Assembly (NCBI GenBank): GCA_014706295.1 | Contig: JACSVZ010000002.1 | Location: 102,418,431-102,482,430, forward strand | DNA length: 64,000 bases | Origin: Lycocorax pyrrhopterus obiensis | Lineage: Eukaryota; Chordata; Aves; Passeriformes; Paradisaeidae | Direction of reading: 5' to 3' | Shown here: positions 12,001 through 25,213 of the stretch, piece after piece | How positions within the stretch are numbered: the stretch's first letter is position 1 | How the letters are laid out: the number at the start of each line of letters is the position of its first letter | Notes under the pieces: generated by a model | Databases searched by the model: none | What the model saw: the letters and a program-made list of their open reading frames with translations, nothing else | Told to the model about the DNA's origin: nothing | Translations under genes and position numbers: made by a program

Positions 12001-13633
12001 TCAATTTTTTCAAAAGACTCATCTTTCACCATCTTAATTAGAATGACTCAGAATGAAATCTGCCGAAATTAACTAATTAAGCATGTTAACACCTTTCTTT
12101 CCATATGTTGAATCGAAGGTCTTCTTTGCTCTTGCCTTTCCTAATAAGGAGGTTCTTTATGAAATGTTATTCTTAGATTTTAATTTCTTCAGCATTTTGT
12201 AGATGCTATTGTCAGTTGTCCACATGCATTTAACAAAATATAAATTGATTTTTTTTTCTTTTATTTTCAACTAAAATTATCTTTATTGCTAATCAGTAGG
12301 TCAATATTTTATATGGGTCAAGACCACTTCTCTCTGCACTCTCCACTCACCTCCTGTTGTCAAGTTTTTAGGCTTTCAAGGATACAAGAGAGACTTGATC
12401 AGATGGGCTTGTATTTCTACTCTATCAATCTGCACCTACTCCTTGTATTCAGCTAAATGCAACAAAACCCATCTTGACTTAAAAAAAATTTATGTTTTAG
12501 GTTATCCAGTCAGCCATCAACTTTAAAAGAAGAGCATGCAAAGCATATAAGTGATGTAGTTTGTTGGGTCAAAGAGTAAAACACTTTCATAAAGGAGGTC
12601 TTAACCCAGAGGGCTTCACTGACTGTTGCAAAGCATCCTCTTACTAGGATAGTTTAATTAGAAAAGGTATTACTGAAAAAATACTTATTTCCAAGCCTTT
12701 AATTCATTTGTTAATGCTTTCAGCACAATCTCCTGTTGACTGTGAACCTTCTTCACTTCTAACTCTGCTTCTTCTCTTGTTGTCTCCTGCACTCTTTCCA
12801 TCAACCTAGATTGTATAATTTAATCTATGTACCCTTTTCTAAAATTACTCGTATTTCCACCTATTGACACATGGCCCTAAACTCCAAGATAGCAATGACA
12901 TTTGTTCAATCAAATACCTCTAAACTCACTTTGCATGCCCTTAGCTCTTGCACATTTCTTTCACAGGACTTGAATTCCTTTCATTCTACATAAAATAATG
13001 CACAAATCATCATTCTGTCATGATCGTCTCACATTTGTTGCTCATTTAAGTGATCATTGCCTATTCTTTTCTGGGGTTTTCAACATCCGCTAACTTGGGA
13101 TTTGCCTCTGGAGTTCTTGGAATTAAGTGACAGGAAGTAGTGTGCTCTCATCTTTTCATAAAACTTTGTCACAAGTTGCCCTTATCTAGATGAACCACAC
13201 GGCTTGAGGACTTTGGCATTTGACGTGTTACACCATGATTTCTTACATACCTTCCAGTTTACAAATATTTACCACCACCCAGCCAGGGCTTTCCTAAACT
13301 GGGATGAAAGAGAAAGGGTGTTGGATATTTGGAGGGAAATGTTTTGCCTGAGGTGCAGTGAACAACAAAAACTGTGCATGAAGATTAATGGAAGCAATAG
13401 AGCTTTAAGTGGTACCATTTCTTTCTCTGTCCTTGCTTCCCAGCTCTTTTCCTGTTTAGAAAATACACTGCATGAGTTACCAGAAATGTTAAGGACTACA
13501 GGACTTACTGTACAGGGAAGATATTCTTGCTCTTTTTTAATGCTGTGACTTGGATTATGTGGAGAGGACATTTTTGTTTTATTCAATATAAAAAAAATCA
13601 ACCAACACACGAAACCACACAAAACCCAAACAC
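12001..13633. other. Unannotated sequence
   Basis: AT-rich and T-rich, with no recognised gene or element. Overlapping open frames of about 115 codons on both strands at 13204-13622 are longer than most here. However, they oppose each other, lack recognisable domains and end next to a CR1 tail. Confidence 0.4.
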
Positions 13634-13695
13634 GGAATCATAGAATAATTTGGCTTGAAAGGAGCCTTAAATGTCATCTGGTTCCAACCCCCAAA
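13634..13695 (-). mobile_element. CR1 LINE, very short 3' end
   Basis: GGAATCATAGAATAATTTGG followed by 'aaaggagccttaaatgtcatctggttccaaccccc' is the reverse complement of the final ~60 bases of CR1. Only the tail survives. Confidence 0.85.
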
Positions 13696-15572
13696 TGTAT
13701 TTAAAAAGGTATTACAAATCTGACCAATATATTACATATTTAACATGTCTAATTATTTTTAATGTCTGTATTATATCAATAATTTAAAATCTAACAAAGT
13801 TATCCCCTTTTTAAATTATCTGATTAATCTTAGTATGGTGGCTTTTTAATATATCACGCTACCCTTTCTAAAATATACTTACCAAGACAAATGCGTTGAC
13901 AGGTTTCCATTTTCCATATTTGCTTGGCCTATGTTTTTTAACAATTAAAACACCACTTTACTTTGAAGGTACCTGTAACTCAAGGGTTTTCAATTCTCAG
14001 GTGCTGGTACTAAGATTAGTTTCCCAAACAAATACACCATGACTTAACTTCATATACTGAGAGTCTCCACTAATTTGTTTTGTCATTCAGGGTATCTAAT
14101 CTCAGCCAGAACTCTCCAGTACCACATTTAAGAAGAAAAAAGAATGCTGTGGCTTGTAAATGACAAGTATTACTAGGAATATGGAGAGGACTGGATCGCT
14201 GCAGTGATTAAGGGATGGCCATTCCAAGCTTCAAAGCTATTCTACGGCTGAACTCTCATTCTTATCCTGACCCTAACATTTATCAGAAGTGCCTAGGATA
14301 ATATGAAGAAAACTGCAGATGAGTGTAAGCACATTTCCTTTGCTGGAAAATAGAAAGAATGCACATTGCTAAGTACATCTTTCATCTCTAACAAAAAGAT
14401 AACACTCAATTCTTCTGTAGATATTTTGCTTCAGAAAATTCAATAATGTCTTAAATTTCACTCTTGAGCAAAAACTCCTATTATAGTAAATTTTTCCATT
14501 AGAAAAGTGTTCGAGCCAGAAAAGGAATTATTGCCCAATAAACAAAGTTTGCCATTTACAGTATTCAGACAATGCACTTTAAGATAACAGCCACAGCAAT
14601 TTGGATAAGGCGCTTGTGTGGAATTTGATTCAGCTGCAGGGTTTACTATTTCAGTAATACTTGACAGTATTGGCATACTAAAGAGAAGAAAATGCTCTCT
14701 CTACTCATGTAATCTAAACGAATTTGTAACTGTCTCTGGTCAGGTATAAAAAACACAAGACTATTTTCAAACAGCAGCTGGAGAACCTGTGCAGTTCCTA
14801 TCCACTTCCATGGGATTATCAGTACTGATGTCCCAAGGTTTTTTTCCCCACAGAAAAAATCCCAAATGGGACCCTGGATTTCAGTTTCCTTTTGAAAAAC
14901 AGTGGAAATGTTTTGAAGAAATCCTTTGGAATGATCCTTAGATCATGCAAATTGGTCTGACATGAATGGACAAAAATGTTTGAAACGGTAAGAAGTATGA
15001 AGTTTTCAGAATCTAGCTTAAAATTGTAAAGGCCAGAACCAAAATCCTAGCTGAAAAATTCCTAACCTTAAGTATTAGGATCCAAAGTATATGGAGATTG
15101 ATTATATACAAAACTGAAAATAGCAAGGGAAACTTCATTGTGTTAGAACGACCACTGGCAGTGGGATTATCTGCAGTTCCCAAAGAAAGCCCATGGAAAC
15201 TATTGCTCATCACTAGAACTCACCTAACCCATTCCAGAGGTAATACTGACTTAAAGCAGCTGCCAGTTTTGTTAAGCCAGTTTAAGAAATGGACCGTGCA
15301 GCATACTTTCCACAGAAGGTGGATGCTTGATGAAACATGGCTTTTAACCCCATTTATGTGGATTTTCATCAGAAAAATGTCTCAAATTTTTATCTGGATA
15401 ACATAATCATTAGACTATTTTAAATTAGCTCCCTCTACTTTTCACTGTTTTCCCTATTGCAAGATTCAGAAACAGTTCTCTATGGAAAGACACATGCTAA
15501 CAATTCAGGCATACAAGACAAACGTGTGTCTACCTCACAGTAACGAGAGAAATTAAGTCAAGGTACAGATCT

Positions 15573-15603
<31 letters not shown>

Positions 15604-16584
15604 CCTTGCCCCTCTTGCTGCAGCTGCTCCTGCTGCTGCTTTCACCAGAGCCAGCAGCACCAAATGGCATCTGAGACAGCAGGAGCTGGTCCAGAAAGAG
15701 AATCTGCAGTTTGAGAAAGGAATATTCAAAGGATATGTGACTATTTCTGCAGGGCCCTCTAACCTGGGAGTAGCTCATGGCTGCTGGCCAGAGCTCTGTG
15801 TGAATAAGTTTTCTATGGTATTTTTAGAGAAGCAGAAAGAATCAGAACGATGAAATATTTTAAAAGGGAAACTGGTGAGTAATTAAGTACATGCTTAGTT
15901 TTAAATACACAAATTGCTTTCATTATTTTTTTTAAAGTGATTAATCTAATCATGTGTTTGCAATCATATGATGTTTAAAAATAGGGATTGTATATTGCTG
16001 CTACTTTTGGCATGGTATTTATGGTTGCCTTTTAAAATAGAAAGTCTATCATTTAAGAGGTGTTAATAGTTAAATATATAATAGAACTTAAAGTAATGTC
16101 TAGAACAGTACCATCATGTAGGAAAAGAAACTTTAAGACAAAGGGCGAATTACACAATATACACTGATTCAATTTAAGTCTAATTTTACCAGTTCACAGT
16201 CAAACTGGGAACTGTGAAACTGGAAAGGGTGAGGAAGATTCATATTTCTCAACAGGCAGTTTGCTGGCAACAATTCAAAAACAAGTTGTAAAAAAATGAA
16301 CTTTCTGAGCCACTTACAATGTTACCTCTCTATTTCAAGTTTTGAGTAATATGCGTAATTTTTTTCATAGGTAAACCTCTAGGTGCATCAATAGGGGACA
16401 GATGGTTTTTACATCTGAAGCAAAGATGCAGACAATCATCTATGACAGGAGACTCCACCCTAGGGAGCAATGACTCTAAATAAGGTATTATGATCATGGT
16501 GATAGCTAATTTTAACTCCAATAAGAAACTTGATGTGATGTTCTCCTTCGGGATGTAACTATTATGGTACTGATGTGAACATTA
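13696..16584. other. Unannotated sequence
   Basis: Non-coding by appearance, apart from the CAGG tetranucleotide repeat at 15573-15603. Immediately after that repeat (15604-15710) is a GC-richer segment with CTGCTGCTGC-type runs and no recognised gene. Confidence 0.4.
15573..15603. repeat. (CAGG)7 tetranucleotide microsatellite
   Basis: Seven perfect CAGG units plus CAG, followed by a CTG-rich stretch around 15620-15640. On the minus strand it encodes Ala-Cys-Leu-Pro repeats in a chance frame. Confidence 0.95.
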
Positions 16585-16865
16585 CTGAAACATGTTTCGC
16601 AGTTCGGGTGTCCATATTTCAAGAAGGATCTTGAGAAACTAACCTAGGGTGGAGAAGAGCCCAGGCACCATTAAAGAGATGGAAACTATACCTTACAGGT
16701 AGAGATTTAAGGATCTCAATCAATTTAGTTCATCAAACAGAGGATTAAGAAGTACTTTTATCAGTCTTGAAGCATTTGAAAACAGATAAAAGATAATTCT
16801 GTCTAGAAAACAAAAAGCAGTAATACCAAATACCTGGAAGTAAACTTAAATAAGTGATACCGAAT
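16585..16865 (+). mobile_element. Old CR1-like LINE fragment
   Basis: Diverged text follows the order of the CR1 C-terminal reverse-transcriptase region: 'gtgtccatatttcaagaaggatcttgagaaact', then 'gagaagagcccaggcaccattaaa', 'ggatctcaatcaatttagttcatcaaacagaggattaagaag' and 'tttatcagtcttgaagcat'. The 'tttagttcatcaaacagaggattaagaag' part resembles older reptile-type CR1 more than the young avian copies elsewhere in this window. Frames are broken throughout. Recognised by word order only, so an alignment is needed to fix the subfamily and limits. Confidence 0.6.
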
Positions 16866-18982
16866 TCTTTGCCATAACACTGAGATCAAACTAATGTGCC
16901 AGTTTGAAGGGATAGGTGTTATTTACTGGGACTTGTTACCAAGGCCTGTGATGAGCTCTGTGCAAACAGTAGTTCAAAAATCAACACGAGGAGCTTTTCT
17001 GAAAGGTGTGCTTAACTTCAGCTCTGAGTGTCAGTTAATGAACACAAAACAGTGGAACTTCTGTGAATCAGAAATTTGGGAAAGCTTACCTACATTCTCT
17101 GAGCTGGCCTTAAGAACATTGAGAACTGTCATCTCCATTGCTAGAGAGTTGAATCACCCAATCAAAATAATAAAATAGAGGGAGTGCTAGAAAAAAAATG
17201 GTGAAATGTGAATCGAAAAATGTCTCTTGAGAAAGAAAATTGAACTTCCTTTCTGATAAATATAGAACACTAGTTGAATTCTAATTCTTAAGAGGAATGA
17301 TTCATCAGTGTTTTTCAACTTCTGTGGGGCATTTTGATAAAAATTTTACTGAGAAGTGTTTCATGTCTGTCTATTTAGATAGAAAACTAGACATAACTTT
17401 TGGATAGAAATTCTTCTTGGCTTCAGAGAAAACTGGTTACTGAAACTTAAATGAAATTACCAAATTAGTCGATATGTTTGAAGTAAAATTTCTCCGCCTT
17501 AGTTATAAAGGATAAAAGAGGGAAAAACCCAGTTAGACTATCTTGTACCCTTGTTTTTTGAATAACTTATTGATTAATTCTAAATCTGCCTCCTTTAAAC
17601 TAGTGTATTTTAGAATGGAAGTATTCTTTATATAAGTACAAACCAAAGTGCCAGAAACTGTTTTAGACATATAGACTTTAAGTCTTGAATTCCTTTATTC
17701 TTTCTTAATTTATTAAATTTCTTCTCCTTTTATAAAATGGTAAATGAAGTAAAGAAAATTGGTTAACCTTTAAAATGGAAATTCTGTAGTGATTAGTTTC
17801 GAACTTGTGTGTGTTTCTGTGTTGTTTGCTTTTGTTTCAGCTACCTGCAAACAATTAAAAATACTTGTTGAAGAAAACCCTTTTTATGCATATTATTATA
17901 AAAAGTCCTAAGGCAAGCAGTTTTCTCCCCTGACTAATTCTGGAAAGTAACAGCTAACACATCAGTTCTGTGTCCATATAGTCAAAATTATCTCTATGGA
18001 AGTTCCAAAGCATCGATCATGTTGTGGTACAGGACAAAGATTTAAAATCTAGGATTTATCTCCCTGATACATAAGAGACCATAAGAGCTCACAGAAGAGG
18101 TTCCATTTCAAATGGCTCAAAACCTAAAAATTTCAATAAATATTATTGAACTCAGAAACATCATCTTCCATGTTTGTGATGGGCTTCTTCCTAGCAAAGA
18201 ACAGACAAAAATTTTCAGAGAGGAACCGAGATTAGATTTTAAAATCTGCATATGTAATTTAATTGTGTGGAAATCTCTTGTCCACAGAGATTAACTGGGA
18301 GGACTTCAAACACAAATTTTTCAGCTTTCCACCTCTTTTGGAAAGTTATAACAAGATATTTGCTAATTTTACCTCTTTCAGAAGAGCAGAGGAACACTCT
18401 AACTGGCCTAATTGGCTCACATAGCAAAGGTCAGCTCCTGCAAAATCCCATGGAACAGAAGTACAATTAATAATACTACTGTTCTAATATATGTAAGCAT
18501 ACTGAAGAATTTCAAATACTGTTTATGAGTTAATACTTATGAATAAATAATATTTAAAAATCTGTTCGTAGCTATACGCTGGCCAAAAAAAGGTGCAAAT
18601 TAGGCAGAAATTATATATTTTGCAATCAGTCAATGGTAGAAAAATCTCAGCTTCTACTGAAGCAAAAAGGAACTGGCAACCTGAACTTGTGTGAGAGCAT
18701 TACAGGCTAAGTCACCCCTAACAGATTCCATATGAAGTAGTTAGAATAACATCAGCAAAGAAATGCATTATTGCTGGGGAAAAAAAATGAAATAGGAAAA
18801 AAATATTATATAGGATATCATCCAACGTATCATTGTCCCATTACTTTTACAGTTTCTTGTCAGAGGCAGCTTTAATCCTGTATCTGAATATCAGGTCTAG
18901 AAACTCAGTGGAAAGCTCTATATTCGTTACTAACATAACCAGTGTAAGGTTATCTCTAAAGCTTGCACAGCACTTAAGTCCT
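16866..18982. other. Unannotated AT-rich sequence
   Basis: No recognised gene or element. An open frame at 16894-17178 (plus, 94 codons) has no splice support and no recognisable motif. Confidence 0.4.
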
Positions 18983-19672
18983 TGTCCCGGTTTGAGACAA
19001 AATTCGGAGGAACGTCTGAAACGAACGTCCTCTGATAGAAGGCAGGTTACAGCCACCCCTCCCCCACCAGATTCAGGAAGAAATTCCTCGGAGGAAAATG
19101 AAAAAATGTATTTATCTAACAAGTAAAGTGCACGCAGGCACAGGAAAAGAAAAAAGAAAATAATGCTGAATAAAAAAACCCTCTCACTGTGGAGAGAACC
19201 TGGGTAGGTTTCAGAGCCCTTTGTGGATGTGGCTTTCTCCTCTCCGGAGCTGGGGTTCAGCGTGGGCCCCCCCGGGCCATGGCGTAGGGTCTCCTGATGA
19301 TGGTCTGGTGTTGCTGAACAGTCCAGAAGAGAAGAAGAAGAAGAAACCAAAGTCCCAGGGAAAAACTCTCTTGCCTCAGCTAGCAGACTAGCATAAAAGC
19401 AGAGGAGTTTAACTCTCCACTCTCTCCTGAGAAAAGGAACTGAGAGCTGGGAAAAGCAGGAAGGTGCTTTCTCTGTTCCGCAGCAGCAGGAACATCTGTG
19501 TCCTTGAACCCAAAACCACTCAGTTTTTTTTCTCCCTTTGTCTCGGACCCAGCTTAAAGACACAGAAAGGCACAGGATTCATGTCTGGCATAGAGCAGGC
19601 GATAGGGAATACAGTATCATACAGTCACTCCAAGACACTGCTTAACTTTGATTTGCCCCAAGTATTTTGATT
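18983..19672 (-). mobile_element. Solo LTR of an endogenous retrovirus-like element (minus orientation)
   Basis: On the minus strand the block ends in TCTCAAACCGGGACA, matching an LTR 3' terminus (..CA), and the plus strand accordingly starts TGTCCCGGTTTGAGACA. Upstream on the minus strand are a GATAAATACA polyadenylation-like signal (plus 19107-19117), a GC-richer centre and a CTTTTATGC TATA-like site near 19391-19400. I associate this TGTCCCGGTTTGAGAC-type terminus with songbird LTRs. The right limit is uncertain: 19672 is set by a candidate flanking duplication (CACTTAAGTCCT 18971-18982 and CACTTAACTCCT 19673-19684). No internal retroviral genes are present. A 238-codon minus-strand open frame crosses the block but resembles nothing known to me. 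Confidence 0.7.
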
Positions 19673-20003
19673 CACTTAACTCCTATAAGAAGACCTAGAA
19701 AGCAGACTTAGCATACAAATGTTCACACCAGGAGGTGAAAGCAATTCCTTTTACCACTGACACCTAAGGACTTTAAAGCTGACACATCACAGCTATCCCA
19801 CCTATGAGGTTACTGGCATGTTTCCTCTTCCATAAATGTCCTCATTTTTATGCCTGCAATATCTTCTTTTCCATGGATGCAGAAGAGGTCAGAGCTTTTT
19901 TTCATTTGGGGAGAATAAGGCTAGCTCAGTGTGGAAGCACCCTTGTTACATTTACATCAAGAAACAATGCATTAGCAGGATTCTGATTAAAATTTGGCCA
20001 AAT

Positions 20004-20045
20004 TTATTATTATCATCATTATTGTTGTTGTTGTTATTATTATTG
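20004..20045. repeat. Compound trinucleotide repeat (TTA/TCA/TTG)n
   Basis: TTATTATTATCATCATTATTG then TTG units, returning to TTA units. A short, imperfect microsatellite. Confidence 0.93.
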
Positions 20046-20327
20046 CAAAGACTCCTAAATGATTTTTTTTTGTACTCATTACAGAGTTTTGAATGTTAAT
20101 GTATATTGAAATCAGTAAATGGAGGAAGTTCTCTCCTTCAAACTTTCTTACCACCTGGAAAAAACAAATATAAAAATAAAAATTAAGGAATTTTCAACCC
20201 ATATGTGTTACAGGTGATGCTATAGGAATAGGAAGGGAGATGTATTTTAAGGAATTAGCTGTCGTTGGATATTCAACATTTCTAGAAATGTACAGCTATT
20301 TCAAATGCTAACACTGTGTCAAAATCT

Positions 20328-20407
20328 ATTTTAAATAACTACAGTGTGCCAGGAAATGCCAATTTTTTATTCCTTGCCATGAAGTATGTCTGCTCTCATC
20401 TTTTTCA
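20328..20407. repeat. Diverged direct repeat, copy A
   Basis: Shares with copy B (20938-21017) the words TTTAAATAACT, GTGCCAG, CTTGCCAT and GCTC in the same order and spacing without gaps, roughly three quarters identical by eye. No coding potential. It may be an old transposon or a duplicated element; I do not recognise the family. Confidence 0.7.
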
Positions 20408-20937
20408 GATTAGAGTTCTTCAGTGTTCTCTAACTATGTAAAGACCACCCGAAAAACATATTTTTCATGACTAAGCAAGCCATCCAGGCCTGAGATAGGC
20501 TGATGGATTCATTGTACTCACAATGAGATGATGTTTAAAAACTGGTTTCTTCTCAGAATACTTCACCCTGAACATCTTTTTGTCCCTAATTTGCATCCTA
20601 AGTGGTCTCATATTTTATGCTATGGTTAATAATATATGCATTGAAACTACCAAAGTTTATAGCCAGTACACTGGAGAAATCTGCACTTGCAAAATTATCT
20701 GCTGGTGGTGAAATAGCCACCATTACTTCAACTCCTCTTATAGGCAGAAAGGCTGTACACAGAATACCAAAAGGTTGTGTATGTCAAGAGAAATCAGGTG
20801 AAGGAGCTGTACACCCTGGAAACGAAGAACGTCATGAAAGGAGGTCAATCTTGCTTTTTTAGATTTTTGTTTTTAATGGGTGGAGTTAACATTTTTAATT
20901 ATGGCCAGGCAAAGTGAGTGAATGTGCATGTATGTTG

Positions 20938-21017
20938 GCATTTAAATAACTTCAGCGTGCCAGTAAATTCCATCTTTCCATTTCTTGCCATAAAATGAGT
21001 CAGCTCAGGTCACTTTC
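20938..21017. repeat. Diverged direct repeat, copy B
   Basis: Partner of 20328-20407 in the same orientation, 610 bases downstream. Similarity stops on both sides, so this is a short duplicated unit and not a long segmental duplication. Confidence 0.7.
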
Positions 21018-22005
21018 AAATGCTGGTGCCACTTCAGCAGCTGGTAGACAAGAGTTATAGCAAATTAGGCATCTGAATAACTAATAAACCTTTTTTTTTT
21101 AGAGCCAGGAGCCCTTTTTCTGCCCATATACTATGGAATGATTGCACTCCTTTCACATTAGACATTCTAAGTAGCTCTTCCATTGTTGCCATATTTATTA
21201 GATAACAAATTCTCTTTCACTTACATTCCTTCAAATCTACTCCCACTGTTCAAATTCCCAAAAACTCTACATAAAGCTAAACATAAATTCAAATATGTTC
21301 TGCTAACAGCTTGAGCTATGTTAATAAAGAAATTCTGATTTAGGACACATACAAACTAATAAATGTTCAGAATAATAGTTCTCACTTACTGCATATTTAT
21401 TTTCCAGTTTAGTTTTTATTACCATGTAAGTTTTAATTTTTTTAACTATTAGCAACCCTCCTGGGAAATGAACACTTTGGAAGACATCCTCACATGATCT
21501 GTAGCAACTTCTAAAATATGTGCATCTGTAGACGAAGTAACAGGAAAAAACTGAGGTGCACTCAGTTATATCATCAAGGATCAATTCTGCAGGTTCCCCA
21601 TGCTCTCTCATTGCTAGCTATCTTCATTTCTGTTTTCAATATGCTTTTAGTAAATAGCATGCAGTTAAAGTTTCATTTTCTTTCATTGCACAGTTCATTT
21701 TTCCCATCTAGTGCCTGCTGAATATTGTAACAGTGAGACTGAGAATGGTAACTTTGCATTTGATTGTAGTGGAAATGCAGTGCACAAAGGACATTTCAGT
21801 TTTCCCCTGCAGAGCCGCAAGCTTCTAATTTACTTTGCTGTTTGGTTATGGGTTGCTTGTTTCATTTTTTCTTCTTCATGCTTTACAATGGTATCTTTGT
21901 ATTTAAATGATAAAGTTAGTAGAATCTTCTCTGAGATACAATTAGCTAAAATATTTCTGCCAAGTCATAAAATACTTCTTCTGCTTGACTTAAAAAAAAC
22001 CAAAC

Positions 22006-22027
22006 CGACCAACAAACAAACAAACAA
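22006..22027. repeat. (ACAA)n microsatellite
   Basis: CCAACAAACAAACAAACAAA-type tract between A-runs. Confidence 0.85.
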
Positions 22028-24948
22028 AAAAACCTAAAGAACACAAAAAAAGGAAATGACAGGCCTTTTTGTGGCTATTTACAGTATCAGAGAACACTAT
22101 TAGCCTCTCAATGACTCAAACCGTTGCTTTTAATGTATCGGTTTTCTGTACCTGGTAAATATACATCACCCACTTATTTTAAATAAATAACATAAACAAT
22201 CTCTGATGACAGTTCTAAATTATCCCTGATTGTCCTTGCTTCTATTTGCATGGATCTACTACCTTTGCCTTCCAACACAGTGTTCGAGGGTATATGCTAC
22301 CAGCTGAATGGCAAAACTGTCGCAAGGAAAACACTTCTTTGGCATTAGCAATGTGAATTTCTCAAAATACAGGCCAGTCATAAGGCTACGTCTTTGCTAC
22401 ATACACAAAGACATTTTTAACATAAGCTCTTCCTCTCTGTTTATCAAATATCACTTAAATGAATTATTCAATAACTCTTGCCTGTTTATTTTCACACCTT
22501 GCAAAGACCGTTAGAATGATTTAGCGTGCTTTGTTCAGTAGAACAAGGAATTACAGAAATATCACACAGGATGATTTGTTAGATAATTTTATAATTGGAC
22601 ACACTTTTGTTTTCCATGGCCCTGCTAGTTTTAAAAATAATTTTTTTTGCAAGTTCACTGGTGTCAGGAATAATGTCCTTCATGAGAATGAAAAAATAAT
22701 TCCATGGAGAGCCATATCCATTAAATTGTTTCTCTTTCTCTCTGTACCACCCTTTCCTAATTTCAATTGCAACTTTTTTCCTTTTTTTTTTAAAAATATA
22801 ATAGCTTTGACATACACAAATTCAAGCATTATAATCTGCATCTCAATCATGTATAATTTTTTTCTGTCTTTGTTGCTCCAGAACATGAATGGAATGACCC
22901 GCAGTTTGACTGAGAATAAGATTGGTGTGAGAACTAGCTGTATGAAATAAAAATGAAAAAGATTAGAACAGAGTCTGAAGTTGAAGAAGGCCACTGGAAG
23001 AATTGGTATGAGTTATAATGTTACCTTTTCTGAGGACACAAATTCTTTAGAAAATAGCTAAATAGGTCAGGAGTTTTGAATTTGATATCAAAGTGCTCTT
23101 TTTCAGAGGAAGGTATGGGTTTTGGTGAGGGACTTAATGTGTCTGTATAGAATTTAGAGCTTTATATTGCTTTAGTGCTGTAGAATTTAGTACTCTAACA
23201 CTGAGGGTTTAGAAAACTATTATAGTCTAAAGGAATGGAGATATTTTACAAGATTTCAAAGCCGAAATTAATTTTCTCCTCTTTCAGTATCCACTTACTC
23301 CTGGAAAGACCAGATTAAGGCTTTTCTTGACCCTGATGTTCACATGGGTACGGAAGAACAAACCGTGCATTTCTTGACATGGCAGTGGATCAGTTGTTGC
23401 TGGTAAAGAGAATCAGCAATTCTTCCTCTCTGGCCAATTCAGCACCTTCTGACAGCTCCCTGGAGTGAACAGCCTCACGTCAGGTCAAATTGGCACCTTG
23501 CCTCCATGGAGGTGGCAGCTCCAGTCACTTGCTGAGTACTTCTGGAGTGAGATGTTCTGTACTGCAGCCCTAACCACAGACATGAGATTGTGGAGGCTCA
23601 AAAGCACATATTAAGCTTTTCGGATGAGTTGCTTGGGTGGGGAGACAAATTAAATTTAATATCAAGTTAGCTAAGCACCAAGAAACTCCACTTATGAGCT
23701 AGGAGCCTGAATATTAGCCAGTGGCTAAATATGCAGTGAAGACCATCTTTTTATTTTATAACGTATGTGTCCAAAACTACTTAAAAAATACTAACTTTTT
23801 ACTTTCTCTTTATTTCACCTATTTTTTCACCACATAAGAATTAATAATGTCTAGATGACTTGTTTTAACAGTGATAAAAGTTTAAGGTTTAGCACTTAAA
23901 AAGGCATTCATTCCCTTCCTCTGACACTGCCTCTGGATACAGGGATATGTGTTCTTGTCTAAGAGAAAATAGAGCTAACAAAGCAACAGCAAAGCCAGCT
24001 AGGGAATGGCAAGTAGATGGACTGCATTTCAAACAGTGGTACAAAGAGCTTCTCAGAGGGCAATACTTAGAACTGCAAGTACTAAATTGAGAGCGTATGC
24101 TCCAGGACAGGGGCCAAAACCCCAACATAAACATTCTATAAACGTTTATGTGCATGTTCCACCTCACCCTTACGAGTAACCTTGCTAGCTGTCACTGCAC
24201 TGAGAACCTACATCTGGAACACGCTGAGCACTGGGCACTCACAGCTTCCAGCTCTCAGACAAATCATGGGACTCGACGGATTGTATTCTGCTTGTACCAT
24301 CCAGGAGTGAGACTTTGCATGTGCTTCAGTGTATAAGGAAAACATTCCCCTATCCCACAGAAAAATGTGTGATAGCCATTTTACAGAGGGTACGCAGAAA
24401 GCTCCTCAGCTTAGGGCAATAAGGTTACTTTTCAAATCCTACACAGCTTTTCTCCCTGTCCTACCACCTCCTGCCAAACAGTCCTGCTCCTGGACATACC
24501 ACTGTGCACAGCTTTTACCTTCACCATCACACTTTTTACATACAACTGAAACATTTGAAGATGTAGAGCTCCCTCCCAAAGTATGTGAGCTCTTGTGGGA
24601 AAACCTTTTCAGAGAAGCATAAATTTGGCCATATATACCACTTTCTGTTCTCTTTACACTTGATTAATGTCATGGCTGTAAGAACATATGCAAGCATTAA
24701 TTCTGATTAATGTTTATTGCACTGTTAGCATGTCCTTAATTTCTAAAACTAATTGGCCTTGTTCTTGAGTTTAGATGTTTTATAAGCAGAGCTGTCTGTG
24801 ACTCTTGCTGCAACCTTTTAAGACACATGCAACATTTTCAGAGCAATCAGCTGGTTGAACTTTTACCCAGGCCCTTACCCAGATCAAACACTTCTTCAAC
24901 ACAGAAAATTCTGAGATGCAAAAGTCTTTGATACGTTTCCATAAAATT

Positions 24949-24974
24949 CATTTTGTAAGTGCATTTTGTAAGTG
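24949..24974. repeat. Perfect 13-bp tandem duplication
   Basis: CATTTTGTAAGTG occurs twice back to back (24949-24961, 24962-24974). Each unit contains GTAAGTG, a donor-like core; no exon is apparent. Confidence 0.9.
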
Positions 24975-25213
24975 ATTTCTGGATGTTTTCCCCTATATTT
25001 CGAACCTGGAATGGATGCCCTGAACCCAGTTAACAAATTCTCAATGATAATATTAATATGTCTGAAAAGAAAAGAGTCTTCTATTAGCTGAATGAATAAG
25101 TTGGCCTTAAGCCTGCAGTCCTCCCTCTTTGGTATACAGCTGGTTGCAGAGCTAAGCTTTTGTTACTTTCAACCACTTTCTTTCCTTGCATTCCCTACTT
25201 TTCTGTGGGAATC

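Larger units (their letters stand above)
19685..25213. other. Long non-coding stretch
   Basis: No gene recognised. Contents: a trinucleotide run at 20004-20045; a diverged direct repeat pair at 20328-20407 and 20938-21017; T-runs near 21091; an (ACAA)n tract at 22006-22027; and a perfect 13-base tandem pair at 24949-24974. Open frames at 22531-22994 occur on both strands of a low-complexity T/A-rich stretch and look like chance. Confidence 0.45.

Noticed and set aside
13204..13622. Opposing open frames of 114 and 117 codons
   Set aside because: Antiparallel frames with no motif, no splice support and a terminal overlap close to a CR1 tail.
15573..15603. CRISPR-like direct repeats
   Set aside because: Continuous tetranucleotide repeat with no spacers, in a vertebrate genome.
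18847..19563. 238-codon open frame on the minus strand
   Set aside because: It lies across the LTR, has low-complexity and hydrophobic patches typical of chance reading, and matches no protein family I know.
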